A DNA stretch of 64,000 nucleotides from Osmia lignaria lignaria (taxonomy: Eukaryota; Arthropoda; Insecta; Hymenoptera; Megachilidae): the NCBI RefSeq assembly GCF_051020975.1, contig NW_027478159.1:15392501-15456500 (forward strand). The letters run 5' to 3'. The position numbers and the translations under genes are program-made. Below the pieces are notes generated by a model, which saw nothing but the letters and a program-made list of their open reading frames with translations, did no database searches and had not been told where the DNA came from. Every line of letters starts with the position of its first letter. Position 1 is the stretch's first letter. Positions 25,601 to 38,773 of the stretch are shown piece by piece.

Positions 25601-28600
25601 GACATATTTCGAGATATTTCTTCTTCTTGTTGTTCTTCTTCTGCACAGCTAAGCTGGAAGTGGCATTTGCAGATCGCAATAGTGCAGAGTTATCTCAAAG
25701 AAAGAGGCCACGGTGTTTCTGTACCTCTATTATGTTGGTGCAGCTTCGGAACTTTTAAATATCTTGTTATATCTCGAGAACTACGCATCTGATCAAAAAA
25801 TATCATAGAACATAAAAAGTAGGAAACTTAATTCTCTACAAATAAGGTCTCTTAACATTTTGCCATACCTCGCTTCGTTTCCGAGATATTTGCAGATTTC
25901 TCTCAAGGGAAGGGGCCTGACGGACATATTTCGAGATATTTCTTCTTCTTGTTGTTCTGCTTCTGCACAGCTAAGCTGGAAGCGGCATTTGCGGCTCGCA
26001 CTAGTGCAGAATTATCTCAAAGAAAGGGGCCACGGTGTTTCTGTATCTCTATTATGTTGGTGCGGCTTCGGAACTTTTAAATATCTTGATATATCTTGAG
26101 AACTACGCATCTGATCAAAAAATATCATAGAAGATGAAAAGTAGGAAACTTAATTCTCTACAAAAAAGGTCTCTTAACATTTTGAAATAGCTCGCTTCGT
26201 TTCCGAGATATTTGCAGATTTATCTCAAGGGAAGGGGCCTAACGGACATATTTCGAGATATTTCTTCTTCTTGTTGTTCTTCTTCTGCACAGCTAAGCTG
26301 GAAGTGGCATTTGCAGCTCGCAATAGTGCAGAGTTATCTCAAAGAAAGGGGCCACGGTGTTTCTGTATCTCTATTATGTTGGTGCGGCTTCGGAACTTTT
26401 AAATATCTTGATATATCTCGAGAACTACGCATCTGATCAAAAAATATCATACAACATAAAAAGTAGGAAACTTAATTCTCTACAAAAAAGGTCTCTTAAC
26501 ATTTTCCCATAGCTGGCATCGTTTCCGAGATATTTGCAGATTTAGCTCAAGGGAAGGGGCCTGACGGACATATTCCGAGATATTTCTTCTTCTTGTTGTT
26601 CCTCTTCTGCACAGCTAAGCTGGAAGTGGCATTTGCAGTTTGCAATAGTGCAGAGTTATCTCAAAGAAAGAGGCCACGGTGTTTCTGTATCTCTATTATG
26701 TTGGTGCGGCTTCGGAACTTTTACATATCTCGATATATCTCGAAAACTACGCTTCTGATCAAAAAATATCAGAGAACGTAAATTGTAGGAAACATAATTC
26801 TCTACAAAAAAGGTCTCTTAACATTTTGCCATAGCTCGCTTCGTTTCCGAGATATTTGCTGATTTATCTCAAGGGAAGGGGCCTGACGGACATATTTCGA
26901 GATATTTCTTCTTCTTGTTGTTCTTCTTCTGCACAGCTAAGCTGGAAGTGGCATTTGCAGCGCCCAATAGTGCAGATTTATCTCAAAGAATGGGGCCACG
27001 GTGTTTCTGTATCTCTATTATGTTGGTGCGGCTTCGGAACTTTTAAATATCTTGATATATCTCGAGAACTACGCATCTGATCAAAAAATATCAGAGAACG
27101 TAAATTGTAGGAAACATAATTCTCTACAAAAAAGGTCTCTTAACATTTTGCCATAGCTCGCTTCGTTTCCGAGATATTTGCTGATTTATCTCAAGGGAAG
27201 GGGCCTGACGGACATATTTCGAGATATTTCTTCTTCTTGTTGTTCTTCTTCTGCACAGCTAAGCTGGAAGTGGCATTTGCCGCTCGCAATAGTGCAGAGT
27301 TATCTCAAAGAAAGGGGCCACGGTGTTTCTGTATCTCTATTATGTTGGTGCGGCTTCGGAACTTTTAAATATCTTGATATATCTCGAGAACTACGCATCT
27401 GATCAAAAAATATCAGAGAACGTAAATTGTAGGAAACATAATTCTCTACAAGAAAGGTCTCTTAACATTTTGCCATAGCTCGCTTCGTTTCCGAGATATT
27501 TGCTGATTTATCTCAAGGGAAGGGGCCTGACGGACATATTTCGAGATATTTCTTCTTCTTGTTGTTCTTCTTCTGCACAGCTAAGCTGGAAGTGGCATTT
27601 GCAGCTCGCAATAGTGCAGAGTTATCTCAAAGAAAGGGGCCACGGTGTTTCTGTATCTCTATTATGTTGGTGCGGCTTCGGAACTTTTAAATATCTTGAT
27701 ATATCTCGAGAACTACGCATCTGATCAAAAAATATCAGAGAACGTAAATTGTAGGAAACATAATTCTCTACAAAAAAGGTCTCTTAACATTTTCCCATAG
27801 CTGGCATCGTTTCCGAGATATTTGCAGATTTAGCTCAAGGGAAGGGGCCTGACGGACATATTCCGAGATATTTCTTCTTCTTGTTGTTCCTCTTCTGCAC
27901 AGCTAAGCTGGAAGTGGCATTTGCAGTTTGCAATAGTGCAGAGTTATCTCAAAGAAAGAGGCCACGGTGTTTCTGTATCTCTATTATGTTGGTGCGGCTT
28001 CGGAACTTTTAAATATCTCGATATATCTCGAAAACTACGCTTCTGATCAAAAAATATCAGAGAACGTAAATTGTAGGAAACATAATTCTCTACAAAAAAG
28101 GTCTCTTAACATTTTGCCATAGCTCGCTTCGTTTCCGAGATATTTGCTGATTTATCTCAAGGGAAGGGGCCTGACGGACATATTTCGAGATATTTCTTCT
28201 TCTTGTTGTTCTTCTTCTGCACAGCTAAGCTGGAAGTGGCATTTGCAGCTCGCAATAGTGCAGAGTTATCTCAAAGAAAGGGGCCACGGTGTTTCTGTAT
28301 CTCTATTATGTTGGTGCGGCTTCGGAACTTTTAAATATCTTGATATATCTCGAGAACTACGCATCTGATCAAAAAATATCAGAGAACGTAAATTGTAGGA
28401 AACATAATTCTCTACAAAAAAGGTCTCTTAACATTTTGCCATAGCTCGCTTCGTTTCCGAGATATTTGCAGATTTATCTCAAGGGAAGGGGCCTGACGGA
28501 CATATTTCGAGATATTTCTTCTTCTTGTTGTTCTTCTTCTGCACAGCTAAGCTGGAAGTGGCATTTGCAGCTCGCAATAGTGCAGAGTTATCTCAAAGAA

Positions 28601-28787
28601 AGGGGCCACGGTGTTTCTGTATCTCTATTATGTTGGTGCGGCTTCGGAACTTTTAAATATCTTGATATATCTCGAGAACTACGCATCTGATCAAAAAATA
28701 TCAGAGAACGTAAATTGTAGGAAACATAATTCTCTACAAAAAAGGTCTCTTAACATTTTGCCATAGCTCGCTTCGTTTCCGAGATAT
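22540..28787 (+). repeat. 11-monomer-offset duplication with chimeric tails
   Basis: The stretch from about 22.54 to 23.9 kb recurs at about 26.08 to 27.45 kb, at an offset of 3542 bp (11 x 322). Shared rare marks are atatcttgagaac, agaagatgaaaagtagg, ttttgaaatagctc, ggcctaacgg, the ttttcccatagctggcatcg linker and gcagcgcccaatag. Between the copies, 24924-26211 repeats P-type units, ending in the hybrid unit seen also at 19450 (offset 6440, 20 x 322). Many units here end in tatcagagaacgtaaattg after a ctcgagaactacgcatctg body, a combination rare elsewhere. Confidence 0.82.
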
Positions 28788-30721
28788 TTGCAGATTTATC
28801 TCAAGGGAAGGGGCCTGACGGACATATTTCGAGATATTTCTTCTTCTTGTTGTTCTTCTTCTGCACAGCTAAGCTGGAAGTGGCATTTGCGGCTCGCACT
28901 AGTGCACAGTTATCTCAAAGAAAGGGGCCACGGTGTTTCTGTATCTCTAATATGTTGGTGCGGCTTCGGAACTTTTAAATATCTCGATATATCTCGAGAA
29001 CTACGCATCTGATCAAAGAATATCATAGAACATAAAAAGTAGGAAACTTAATTCTCTACATAAAAGGTATCTTAACATTTTGCCATACTCCGCTTCGTTT
29101 CCGAGATATTGGCAGATTTATCTCAAGGGAAGGGGCCTGACGGACATATTTCGAGATATTTCTTCATCTTGTTGTTCTTCTTCTGCACAGCTAAGCTGGA
29201 AGTGGCATTTGCAGCGCGCAATAGTGCAGAGTTATCTCAAAGAAAGGGGCCACGGTGTTTCTGTATCTCTATTATGTTGGTGCGGCTTCGGAACTTTTAA
29301 ATATCTCGATATATCTCGAAAACTGCGCTTCTGATCAAAAAATATCAGTGAACGTAAATTGTAGGAAACATAATTCTCTACAAAAAAGGTCTCCTAACAT
29401 TTTGCCATAGCTCGCTTCGTTTCCGAGATATTTGCTGATTTATCTCAAGGGAAGGGGCCTGACCGACATATTTCGAGATATTTCTTCTTCTTGTTGTTCT
29501 TCTTCTGCACAGCTAAGCTGGAAGTGGCATTTGCAGCGCGCAATAGTGCAGAGTTATCTCAAAGAAAGGGGCCACGGTGTTTTTCTGTATCTCTATTATG
29601 TTGGTGCGGCTTCGGATCTTTTAAATATCTCGATATATCTCGAAAACTACGCTTCTGATCAAAAAATATCATAGAACGTAAATTGTAGGAAACATAATTC
29701 TCTACAAAAAAGGTCTCTTAACATTTTGCCATAGCTCGCTCCGTTTCCGAGATATTTGCAGATTTATCTCAAGGGAAGGGGCCTGACGGACATATTTCGA
29801 GATATTTCTTCTTCTTGTTGTTCTTCTTCTGCACAGCTAAGCTGGAAGTGGCATTTGCAGCTCGCAATAGTGCAGAGTTATCTCAAAGAAAGGGGCCACG
29901 GTGTTTCTGTATCTCTATTATGTTGGTGCAGCTTCGGAACTTTTAAATATCTTGATATATCTCGAGAACTACGCATCTGATCAAAGAATATCATAGAACA
30001 TAAAAAGTAGGAAACTTAATTCTCTACATAAAAGGTATCTTAACATTTTGCCATACTCCGCTTCGTTTCCGAGATATTGGCAGATTTATCTCAAGGGTAG
30101 GGGCCTGACGGACATATTTCGAGATATTTCTTCTTCTTGTTGTTCTTCTTCTGCACAGCTAAGCTGGAAGTGGCATTTGCAGCTCGCAATAGTGCAGAGT
30201 TATCTCAAAGAAAGGGGCCACGGTGTTTCTGTATCTCTATTATGTTGGTGCGGCTTCGGAACTTTTAAATATCTTGATATATCTCGAGAACTACGCATCT
30301 GATCAAAAAATATCAGAGAACGTAAATTGTAGGAAACATAATTCTCTACAAAAAAGGTCTCTTAACATTTTGCCATAGCTCGCTTCGTTTCCGAGATATT
30401 TGCTGATTTATCTCAAGGGAAGGGGCCTGACGGACATATTTCGAGATATTTCTTCTTCTTGTTGTTCTTCTTCTGCACAGCTAAGCTGGAAGTGGCATTT
30501 GCAGCTCGCAATAGTGCAGAGTTATCTCAAAGAAAGGGGCCACGGTGTTTCTGTATCTCTATTATGTTGGTGCGGCTTCGGAACTTTTAAATATCTTGAT
30601 ATATCTCGAGAACTACGCATCTGATCAAAAAATATCAGAGAACGTAAATTGTAGGAAACATAATTCTCTACAAAAAAGGTCTCTTAACATTTTGCCATAG
30701 CTCGCTTCGTTTCCGAGATAT
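28788..30721 (+). repeat. 6-monomer higher-order repeat with a 2-bp insertion, copy 1
   Basis: Six monomers in order: 28788 with gtgcacagttatc and tctctaatatg; 29110 with tactccgcttcg, attggcag and ttcatcttg; 29432 with the +2 insertion; 29756 with ctccgtttcc; 30078 with gggtaggggcc; and 30400. The unit is 1934 bp because the third monomer is 324 bp: the T run in ggtgttt has five T instead of three at 29580-29584. The following unit is the same series. Confidence 0.87.
29432..29755 (+). repeat. 324-bp length-variant monomer, shared with 31366-31689
   Basis: The T run after ggtg has five T in place of three at 29580-29584, which shifts the usual open frame. The identical insertion is seen at 31514-31518 in the unit at 31366, six monomers downstream. 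The insertion has spread as part of the 6-monomer block. Confidence 0.92.
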
Positions 30722-32100
30722 TTGCAGATTTATCTCAAGGGAAGGGGCCTGACGGACATATTTCGAGATATTTCTTCTTCTTGTTGTTCTTCTTCTGCAC
30801 AGCTAAGCTGGAAGTGGCATTTGCGGCTCGCACTAGTGCACAGTTATCTCAAAGAAAGGGGCCACGGTGTTTCTGTATCTCTAATATGTTGGTGCGGCTT
30901 CGGAACTTTTAAATATCTCGATATATCTCGAGAACTACGCATCTGATCAAAGAATATCATAGAACATAAAAAGTAGGAAACTTAATTCTCTACATAAAAG
31001 GTATCTTAACCTTTTGCCATACTCCGCTTCGTTTCCGAGATATTGGCAGATTTATCTCAAGGGAAGGGGCCTGACGGACATATTTCGAGATATTTCTTCA
31101 TCTTGTTGTTCTTCTTCTGCACAGCTAAGCTGGAAGTGGCATTTGCAGCGCGCAATAGTGCAGAGTTATCTCAAAGAAAGGGGCCACGGTGTTTCTGTAT
31201 CTCTATTATGTTGGTGCGGCTTCGGAACTTTTAAATATCTCGATATATCTCGAAAACTGCGCTTCTGATCAAAAAATATCAGTGAACGTAAATTGTAGGA
31301 AACATAATTCTCTACAAAAAAGGTCTCCTAACATTTTGCCATAGCTCGCTTCGTTTCCGAGATATTTGCTGATTTATCTCAAGGGAAGGGGCCTGACCGA
31401 CATATTTCGAGATATTTCTTCTTCTTGTTGTTCTTCTTCTGCACAGCTAAGCTGGAAGTGGCATTTGCAGCGCGCAGTAGTGCAGAGTTATCTCAAAGAA
31501 AGGGGCCACGGTGTTTTTCTGTATCTCTATTATGTTGGTGCGGCTTCGGATCTTTTAAATATCTCGATATATCTCGAAAACTACGCTTCTGATCAAAAAA
31601 TATCATAGAACGTAAATTGTAGGAAACATAATTCTCTACAAAAAAGGTCTCTTAACATTTTGCCATAGCTCGCTCCGTTTCCGAGATATTTGCAGATTTA
31701 TCTCAAGGGAAGGGGCCTGACGGACATATTTCGAGATATTTCTTCTTCTTGTTGTTCTTCTTCTGCACAGCTAAGCTGGAAGTGGCATTTGCAGCTCGCA
31801 ATAGTGCAGAGTTATCTCAAAGAAAGGGGCCACGGTGTTTCTGTATCTCTATTATGTTGGTGCAGCTTCGGAACTTTTAAATATCTTGATATATCTCGAG
31901 AACTACGCATCTGATCAAAGAATATCATAGAACATAAAAAGTAGGAAACTTAATTCTCTACATAAACGGTATCTTAACATTTTGCCATACTCCGCTTCGT
32001 TTCCGAGATATTGGCAGATTTATCTCAAGGGTAGGGGCCTGACGGACATATTTCGAGATATTTCTTCTTCTTGTTGTTCTTCTTCTGCACAGCTAAGCTG
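30722..32100 (+). repeat. 6-monomer higher-order repeat, copy 2 (partial)
   Basis: This matches 28788 onward at a 1934-bp offset through the monomer at 31690 and into the one at 32012. It includes the two extra T at about 31514-31518. Correspondence is lost inside the 32012 monomer, after gggtaggggcc; from gctgaaagtgg and caggtcgc onward it belongs to a different class (seen also at 32656 and 33622). The junction therefore lies within one monomer, roughly between 32035 and 32101. Confidence 0.82.
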
Positions 32101-32655
32101 AAAGTGGCATTTGCAGGTCGCAATAGTGCGGAGTTATCTCAAAGAAAGGGGCCACGGTGTTTGTGTATCTCTATTATGTTGGTGCAGCTTCGGAACTTTT
32201 AAATATCTTGATATATCTCGAGAACTACGCATCTGATCAAAGAATATCATAGAACATAAAAAGTAGGAAACTTAATTCTCTACATAAAAGGTATCTTAAC
32301 ATTTTGCCATAGCTCGCTTCGTTTCCGAGATATTTGCAGATTTATCTCAAGGGAAGGCGCCTGACGGACATATTTCGAGATATTTCTTCTTCTTGTTGTT
32401 CTTCTTCTGCACAGCTAAGCTGGAAGTGGCATTTGCAGCTCGCAATAGTGCAGAGTTATCTCAAAGAAAGGGGCCACGGTGTTTCTGTATCTCTATTATG
32501 TTGGTGCAGCTTCGGAACTTTTAAATATCTTGATATATCTCGAGAACTACGCATCTGATCAAAGAATATCATAGAACATAAAAAGTAGGAAACTTAATTC
32601 TCTACATAAAAGGTATCTTAACATTTTGCCATACTCCGCTTCGTTTCCGAGATAT

Positions 32656-35600
32656 TGGCAGATTTATCTCAAGGGAAGGGGCCTGACGGACATATTTCGA
32701 GATATTTCTTCTTCTTGTTGTTCTTCTTCTGCACAGCTAAGCTGAAAGTGTCATTTGCAGGTCGCAATAGTGCGGAGTTATCTCAAAGAAAGGGGCCACG
32801 GTGTTTGTGTATCTCTATTATGTTGGTGCAGCTTCGGAACTTTTAAATATCTTGATATATCTCGAGAACTATGCATCTGATCGAAAAATATCATAGAACA
32901 TAAAAAGTAGGAAACTTAATTCTCTACAAAAAAGGTCTCTTAACATTTTGCCATAGCTCGCTTCGTTTCCGAGATATTTGCAGATTTATCTCAAGGGAAG
33001 GGGCCTGACCGACATATTTCGAGATATTTCTCCTTCTTGTTGTTCTTCTTCTGCACAGCTAAGCTGGAAGTGGCATTTGCAGCTCGCAATAGTGCAGAAT
33101 TATCTCAAAGAAAGGGGCCACGGTGTTTCTGTATCTCTATTATGTTGGTGCGGCTTCGGATCTTTTAAATATCTCGATATATCTCGAAAACTACGCTTCT
33201 GATCAAAAAATATCATAGAACGTAAATTATAGGAAACATAATTCTCTACAAAAAAGGTCTCTTAACATTTTGCCATAGCTCGCTTCGTTTCCGAGATATT
33301 TGCAGATTTATCTCAAGGGAAGGGGCCTGACGGACATATTTCGAGATATTTCTTCTTCTTGTTGTTCTTCTTCTGCACAGCTAAGCTGGAAGTGGCATTT
33401 GCAGCTCGCAATAGTGCAGAGTTATCTCAAAGAAAGGGGCCACGGTGTTTCTGTATCTCTATTATGTTGGTGCAGCTTCGGAACTTTTAAATATCTTGAT
33501 ATATCTCGAGAACTACGCATCTGACCAAAGAATATCATAGAACATAAAAAGTAGGAAACTTAATTCTCTACATAAAAGGTATCTTAACATTTTGCCATAC
33601 TCCGCTTCGTTTCCGAGATATTGGCAGATTTATCTCAAGGGAAGGGGCCTGACGGACATATTTCGAGATATTTCTTCTTCTTGTTGTTCTTCTTCTGCAC
33701 AGCTAAGCTGAAAGTGGCATTTGCAGGTCGCAATAGTGCGGAGTTATCTCAAAGAAAGGGGCCACGGTGTTTGTGTATCTCTATTATGTTGGTGCAGCTT
33801 CGGAACTTTTAAATATCTTGATATATCTCGAGAACTACGCATCTGATCAAAGAATATCATAGAACATAAAAAGTAGGAAACTTAATTCTCTACATAAAAG
33901 GTATCTTAACATTTTGCCATAGCTCGCTTCGTTTCCGAGATATTTGCAGATTTATCTCAAGGGAAGGCGCCTGACGGACATATTTCGAGATATTTCTTCT
34001 TCTTGTTGTTCTTCTTCTGCACAGCTAAGCTGAAAGTGGCATTTGCAGCTCGCAATAGTGCAGAGTTATCTCAAAGAAAGGGGCCACGGTGTTTCTGTAT
34101 CTCTATTATGTTGGTGCGGCTTCGGAACTTTTAAATATCTTGATATATCTCGAGAACTACGCATCTGCTCAAAAAATATCAGAGAACGTAAATTGTAGGA
34201 AACATAATTCTCTACAAAAAAGGTCTCTTAACATTTTGCCATAGCTCGCTTCGTTTCCGAGATATTTGCAGATTTATCTCAAGGGAAGGGGCCTGACGGA
34301 CATATTTCGAGATATTTCTTCTTCTTGTTGTTCTTCTTCTGCACAGCTAAGCTGGAAGTGGCATTTGCGGCTCGCACTAGTGCACAGTTATCTCAAAGAA
34401 AGGGGCCACGGTGTTTCTGTATCTCTAATATGTTGGTGCGGCTTCGGAACTTTTAAATATCTCGATATATCTCGAGAACTACGCATCTGATCAAAGAATA
34501 TCATAGAACATAAAAAGTAGGAAACTTAATTCTCTACATAAAAGGTATCTTAACATTTTGCCATACTCCGCTTCGTTTCCGAGATATTGGCAGATTTATC
34601 TCAAGGGAAGGGGCCTGACGGACATATTTCGAGATATTTCTTCATCTTGTTGTTCTTCTTCTGCACAGCTAAGCTGGAAGTGGCATTTCCAGCGCGCAAT
34701 AGTGCAGAGTTATCTCAAAGAAAGGGGCCACGGTGTTTCTGTATCTCTATTATGTTGGTGCGGCTTCGGAACTTTTAAATATCTCGATATATCTCGAAAA
34801 CTGCGCTTCTGATCAAAAAATATCAGAGAACGTAAATTGTAGGAAACATAATTCTCTACAAAAAAGGTCTCTTAACATTTTGCCATAGCTCGCTTCGTTT
34901 CCGAGATATTTGCTGATTTATCTCAAGGGAAGGGGCCTGACCGACATATTTCGAGATATTTCTTCTTCTTGTTGTTCTTCTTCTGCACAGCTAAGCTGGA
35001 AGTGGCATTTGCAGCGCGCAATAGTGCAGAGTTATCTCAAAGAAAGGGGCCACGGTGTTTCTGTATCTCTATTATGTTGGTGCGGCTTCGGAACTTTTAA
35101 ATATCTTGATATATCTCGAGAACTACGAATCTGATCAAAAAATATCATAGAACATAAAAAGTAGGAAACTTAATTCTCTACAAAAAAGGTCTCTTAACAT
35201 TTTCCCATAGCTGGCATCGTTTCCGAGATATTTGCAGATTTATCTCAAGGGAAGGGGCCTGACCGACATATTTCGAGATATTTCTTCTTCTTGTTGTTCT
35301 TCTTCTGCACAGCTAAGCTGGAAGTGGCATTTGCAGCTCGCAATAGTGCAGAGTTATCTCAAAGAAAGGGGCCACGGTGTTTCTGTATCTCTATTATGTT
35401 GGTGCAGCTTCGGAACTTTTAAATATCTTGATATATCTCGAGAACTACGCATCTGATCAAAGAATATCATAGAACATAAAAAGTAGGAAACTTAATTCTC
35501 TACATAAAAGGTATCTTAACATTTTGCCATACTCCGCTTCGTTTCCGAGATATTGGCAGATTTATCTCAAGGGAAGGGGCCTGACGGACATATTTCGAGA

Positions 35601-36841
35601 TATTTCTTCTTCTTGTTGTTCTTCTTCTGCACAGCTAAGCTGAAAGTGGCATTTGCAGGTCGCAATAGTGCGGAGTTATATCAAAGAAAGGGGCCACGGT
35701 GTTTGTGTATCTCTATTATGTTGGTGCAGCTTCGGAACTTTTAAATATCTTGATATATCTCGAGAACTATGCATCTGATCGAAAAATATCATAGAACATA
35801 AAAAGTAGGAAACTTAATTCTCTACAAAAAAGGTCTCTTAACATTTTGCCATAGCTCGCTTCGTTTCCGAGATATTTGCAGATTTATCTCAAGGGAAGGG
35901 GCCTGACCGACATATTTCGAGATATTTCTCCTTCTTGTTGTTCTTCTTCTGCACAGCTAAGCTGGAAGTGGCATTTGCAGCTCGCAATAGTGCAGAATTA
36001 TCTCAAAGAAAGGGGCCACGGTGTTTCTGTATCTCTATTATGTTGGTGCGGCTTCGGATCTTTTAAATATCTCGATATATCTCGAAAACTACGCTTCTGA
36101 TCAAAAAATATCATAGAACGTAAATTATAGGAAACATAATTCTCTACAAAAAAGGTCTCTTAACATTTTGCCATAGCTCGCTTCGTTTCCGAGATATTTG
36201 CAGATTTATCTCAAGGGAAGGGGCCTGACGGACATATTTCGAGATATTTCTTCTTCTTGTTGTTCTTCTTCTGCACAGCTAAGCTGGAAGTGGCATTTGC
36301 AGCTCGCAATAGTGCAGAGTTATCTCAAAGAAAGGGGCCACGGTGTTTCTGTATCTCTATTATGTTGGTGCAGCTTCGGAACTTTTAAATATCTTGATAT
36401 ATCTCGAGAACTACGCATCTGATCAAAGAATATCATAGAACATAAAAAGTAGGAAACTTAATTCTCTACATAAAAGGTATCTTAACATTTTGCCATACTC
36501 CGCTTCGTTTCCGAGATATTGGCAGATTTATCTCAAGGGAAGGGGCCTGACGGACATATTTCGAGATATTTCTTCTTCTTGTTGTTCTTCTTCTGCACAG
36601 CTAAGCTGAAAGTGGCATTTGCAGGTCGCAATAGTGCGGAGTTATCTCAAAGAAAGGGGCCACGGTGTTTGTGTATCTCTATTATGTTGGTGCAGCTTCG
36701 GAACTTTTAAATATCTTGATATATCTCGAGAACTACGCATCTGATCAAAGAATATCATAGAACATAAAAAGTAGGAAACTTAATTCTCTACATAAAAGGT
36801 ATCTTAACATTTTGCCATACTCCGCTTCGTTTCCGAGATAT
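32656..36841 (+). repeat. 9-monomer-offset duplication of a 4-monomer block
   Basis: Units 32656, 32978, 33300 and 33622 correspond to 35554, 35876, 36198 and 36520, at an offset of 2898 bp (9 x 322). Marks are attggcag with gctgaaagtg and agtgcggag; tctccttcttg with cggatctttt; gtaaattataggaaac; and tacataaaaggtatc. Private differences include gtgtcatttg near 32750 and gttatatcaaag near 35677. The five units between the two copies include the short 6-monomer fragment at 34266-34909. Confidence 0.83.
34266..34909 (+). repeat. Third, short copy of the 6-monomer unit start
   Basis: The units at 34266 and 34588 carry the same marks as 28788/29110 and 30722/31044: gtgcacagttatc with tctctaatatg, then tactccgcttcg, attggcag and ttcatcttg. 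The unit that follows at 34910 has the tgctgattt and gaccgacat marks of the insertion-bearing monomer, but its T run has the normal three bases and it ends in a different tail. It may preserve the state before the insertion, or it may be a recombinant. Confidence 0.75.
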
Positions 36842-38451
36842 TGGCAGATTTATCTCAAGGGAAGGGGCCTGACGGACATATTTCGAGATATTTCTTCTTC
36901 TTGTTGTTCTTCTTCTGCACAGCTAAGCTGAAAGTGGCATTTGCAGGTCGCAATAGTGCGGAGTTATCTCAAAGAAAGGGGCCACGGTGTTTGTGTATCT
37001 CTATTATGTTGGTGCGGCTTCGGAACTTTTAAATATCTCGATATATCTCGAAAACTACGCTTCTGATCAAAAAATATCACAGAACGTAAATTGTAGGAAA
37101 CTTAATTCTCTACATAAAAGGTATCTTAACATTTTGCCATAGCTCGCTTCGTTTCCGAGATATTTGCAGATTTATCTCAAGGGAAGGCGCCTGACGGACA
37201 TATTTCGAGATATTTCTTCTTCTTGTTGTTCTTCTTCTGCACAGCTAAGCTGAAAGTGGCATTTGCAGGTCGCAATAGTGCGGAGTTATCTCAAAGAAAG
37301 GGGCCACGGTGTCTGTGTATCTCTATTATGTTGGTGCGGCTTCGGAACTTTTAAATATCTCGATATATCTCGAAAACTACGCTTCTGATCAAAAAATATC
37401 AGAGAACGTAAATTGTAGGAAACATAATTCTCTACAAAAAAGGTCTCTTAACATTTTGCCATAGCTCGCTTCGTTTCCGAGATATTTGCAGATTTATCTC
37501 AAGGGAAGGCGCCTGACGGACATATTTCGAGATATTTCTTCTTCTTGTTGTTCTTCTTCTGCACAGCTAAGCTGGAAGTGGCATTTGCAGCTCGCAATAG
37601 TGCAGAGTTATCTCAAAGAAAGGGGCCACGGTGTTTCTGTATCTCTATTATGTTGGTGCGGCTTCGGAACTTTTAAATATCTCGATATATCTCGAGAACT
37701 ACGCATCTGATCAAAAAATATCATAGAACATAAAAAGTAGGAAACTTAATTCTCTACAAATAAGGTCTCTTAACATTTTGCCATAGCTCGCTTCGTTTCC
37801 GAGATATTTGCAGATTTATCTCAAGGGAAGGGGCCTGACGGACATATTTCGAGATATTTCTTCTTCTTGTTGTTCTTCTTCTGCACAGCTATGCTCGAAG
37901 TGGCATTTGCAGCACGCAATAGTGCAGAGTTATCTCAAAGAAAGGGGCCACGGTGTTTCTGTATCTCTATTATGTTGGTGCGGCTTCGGAACTTTTAAAT
38001 ATCTTGATATATCTCGAGAACTACGCATCTGATCGAAAAATATCATAGAACATAAAAAGTAGGAAACTTAATTCTCTACAAAAAAGGTCTCTTAACATTT
38101 TGCCATAGCTCGCTTGGTTTCCGAGAAATTTGCAGATTTATCTCAAGGGAAGGGGTCTGACGGACATATTTCGAGATATTTCTTCTTCTTGTTGTTCTTC
38201 TTCTGCACAGCTATGCTCGAAGTGGCATTTGCAGCACGCAATAGTGCAGAGTTATCTCAAAGAAAGGGGCCACGGTGTTTCTGTATCTCTATTATGTTGG
38301 TGCGGCTTCGGAACTTTTAAATATCTTGATATATCTCGAGAACTACGCATCTGATCGAAAAATATCATAGAACATAAAAAGTAGGAAACTTAATTCTCTA
38401 CAAAAAAGGTCTCTTAACATTTTGCCATAGCTCGCTTCGTTTCCGAGATAT
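36842..38451 (+). repeat. Transition units, including a 322-bp tandem pair
   Basis: The units at 36842 and 37164 share caggtcgc with agtgcggag; those at 37164 and 37486 share gaaggcgcc. The next two units, 37808 and 38130, are an adjacent pair with the same rare marks: cagctatgctcgaag, cagcacgcaatag and gatcgaaaaa. A third such unit occurs at 43604. The pair looks like a single-monomer duplication. The second member has private changes ctcgcttggtttcc and ccgagaaattt. Confidence 0.75.
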
Positions 38452-38773
38452 TTGCAGATTTATCTCAAGGGAAGGGGCCTGAGGGACATATTTCGAGATA
38501 TTTCTTCTTCTTGTTGTTCTTCTTCTGCACAGCTAAGCTGGAAGTGGCATTTGCAGCTCGCACTAGTGCAGAGTTATCTCAAAGAAAGGGGCCACGGTGT
38601 TTCTGTATCTCTATTATGTTGGTGCGGCTTCGGAACTTTTAAATATCTTGATATATCTCGAGAACTACGCATCTGATCAAAAAATATCATAGAACATAAA
38701 AAGTAGGAAACTTAATTCTCTACAAAAAAGGTCTCTTAACGTTTTGCCATAGCTCGCTTCGTTTCCGAGATAT

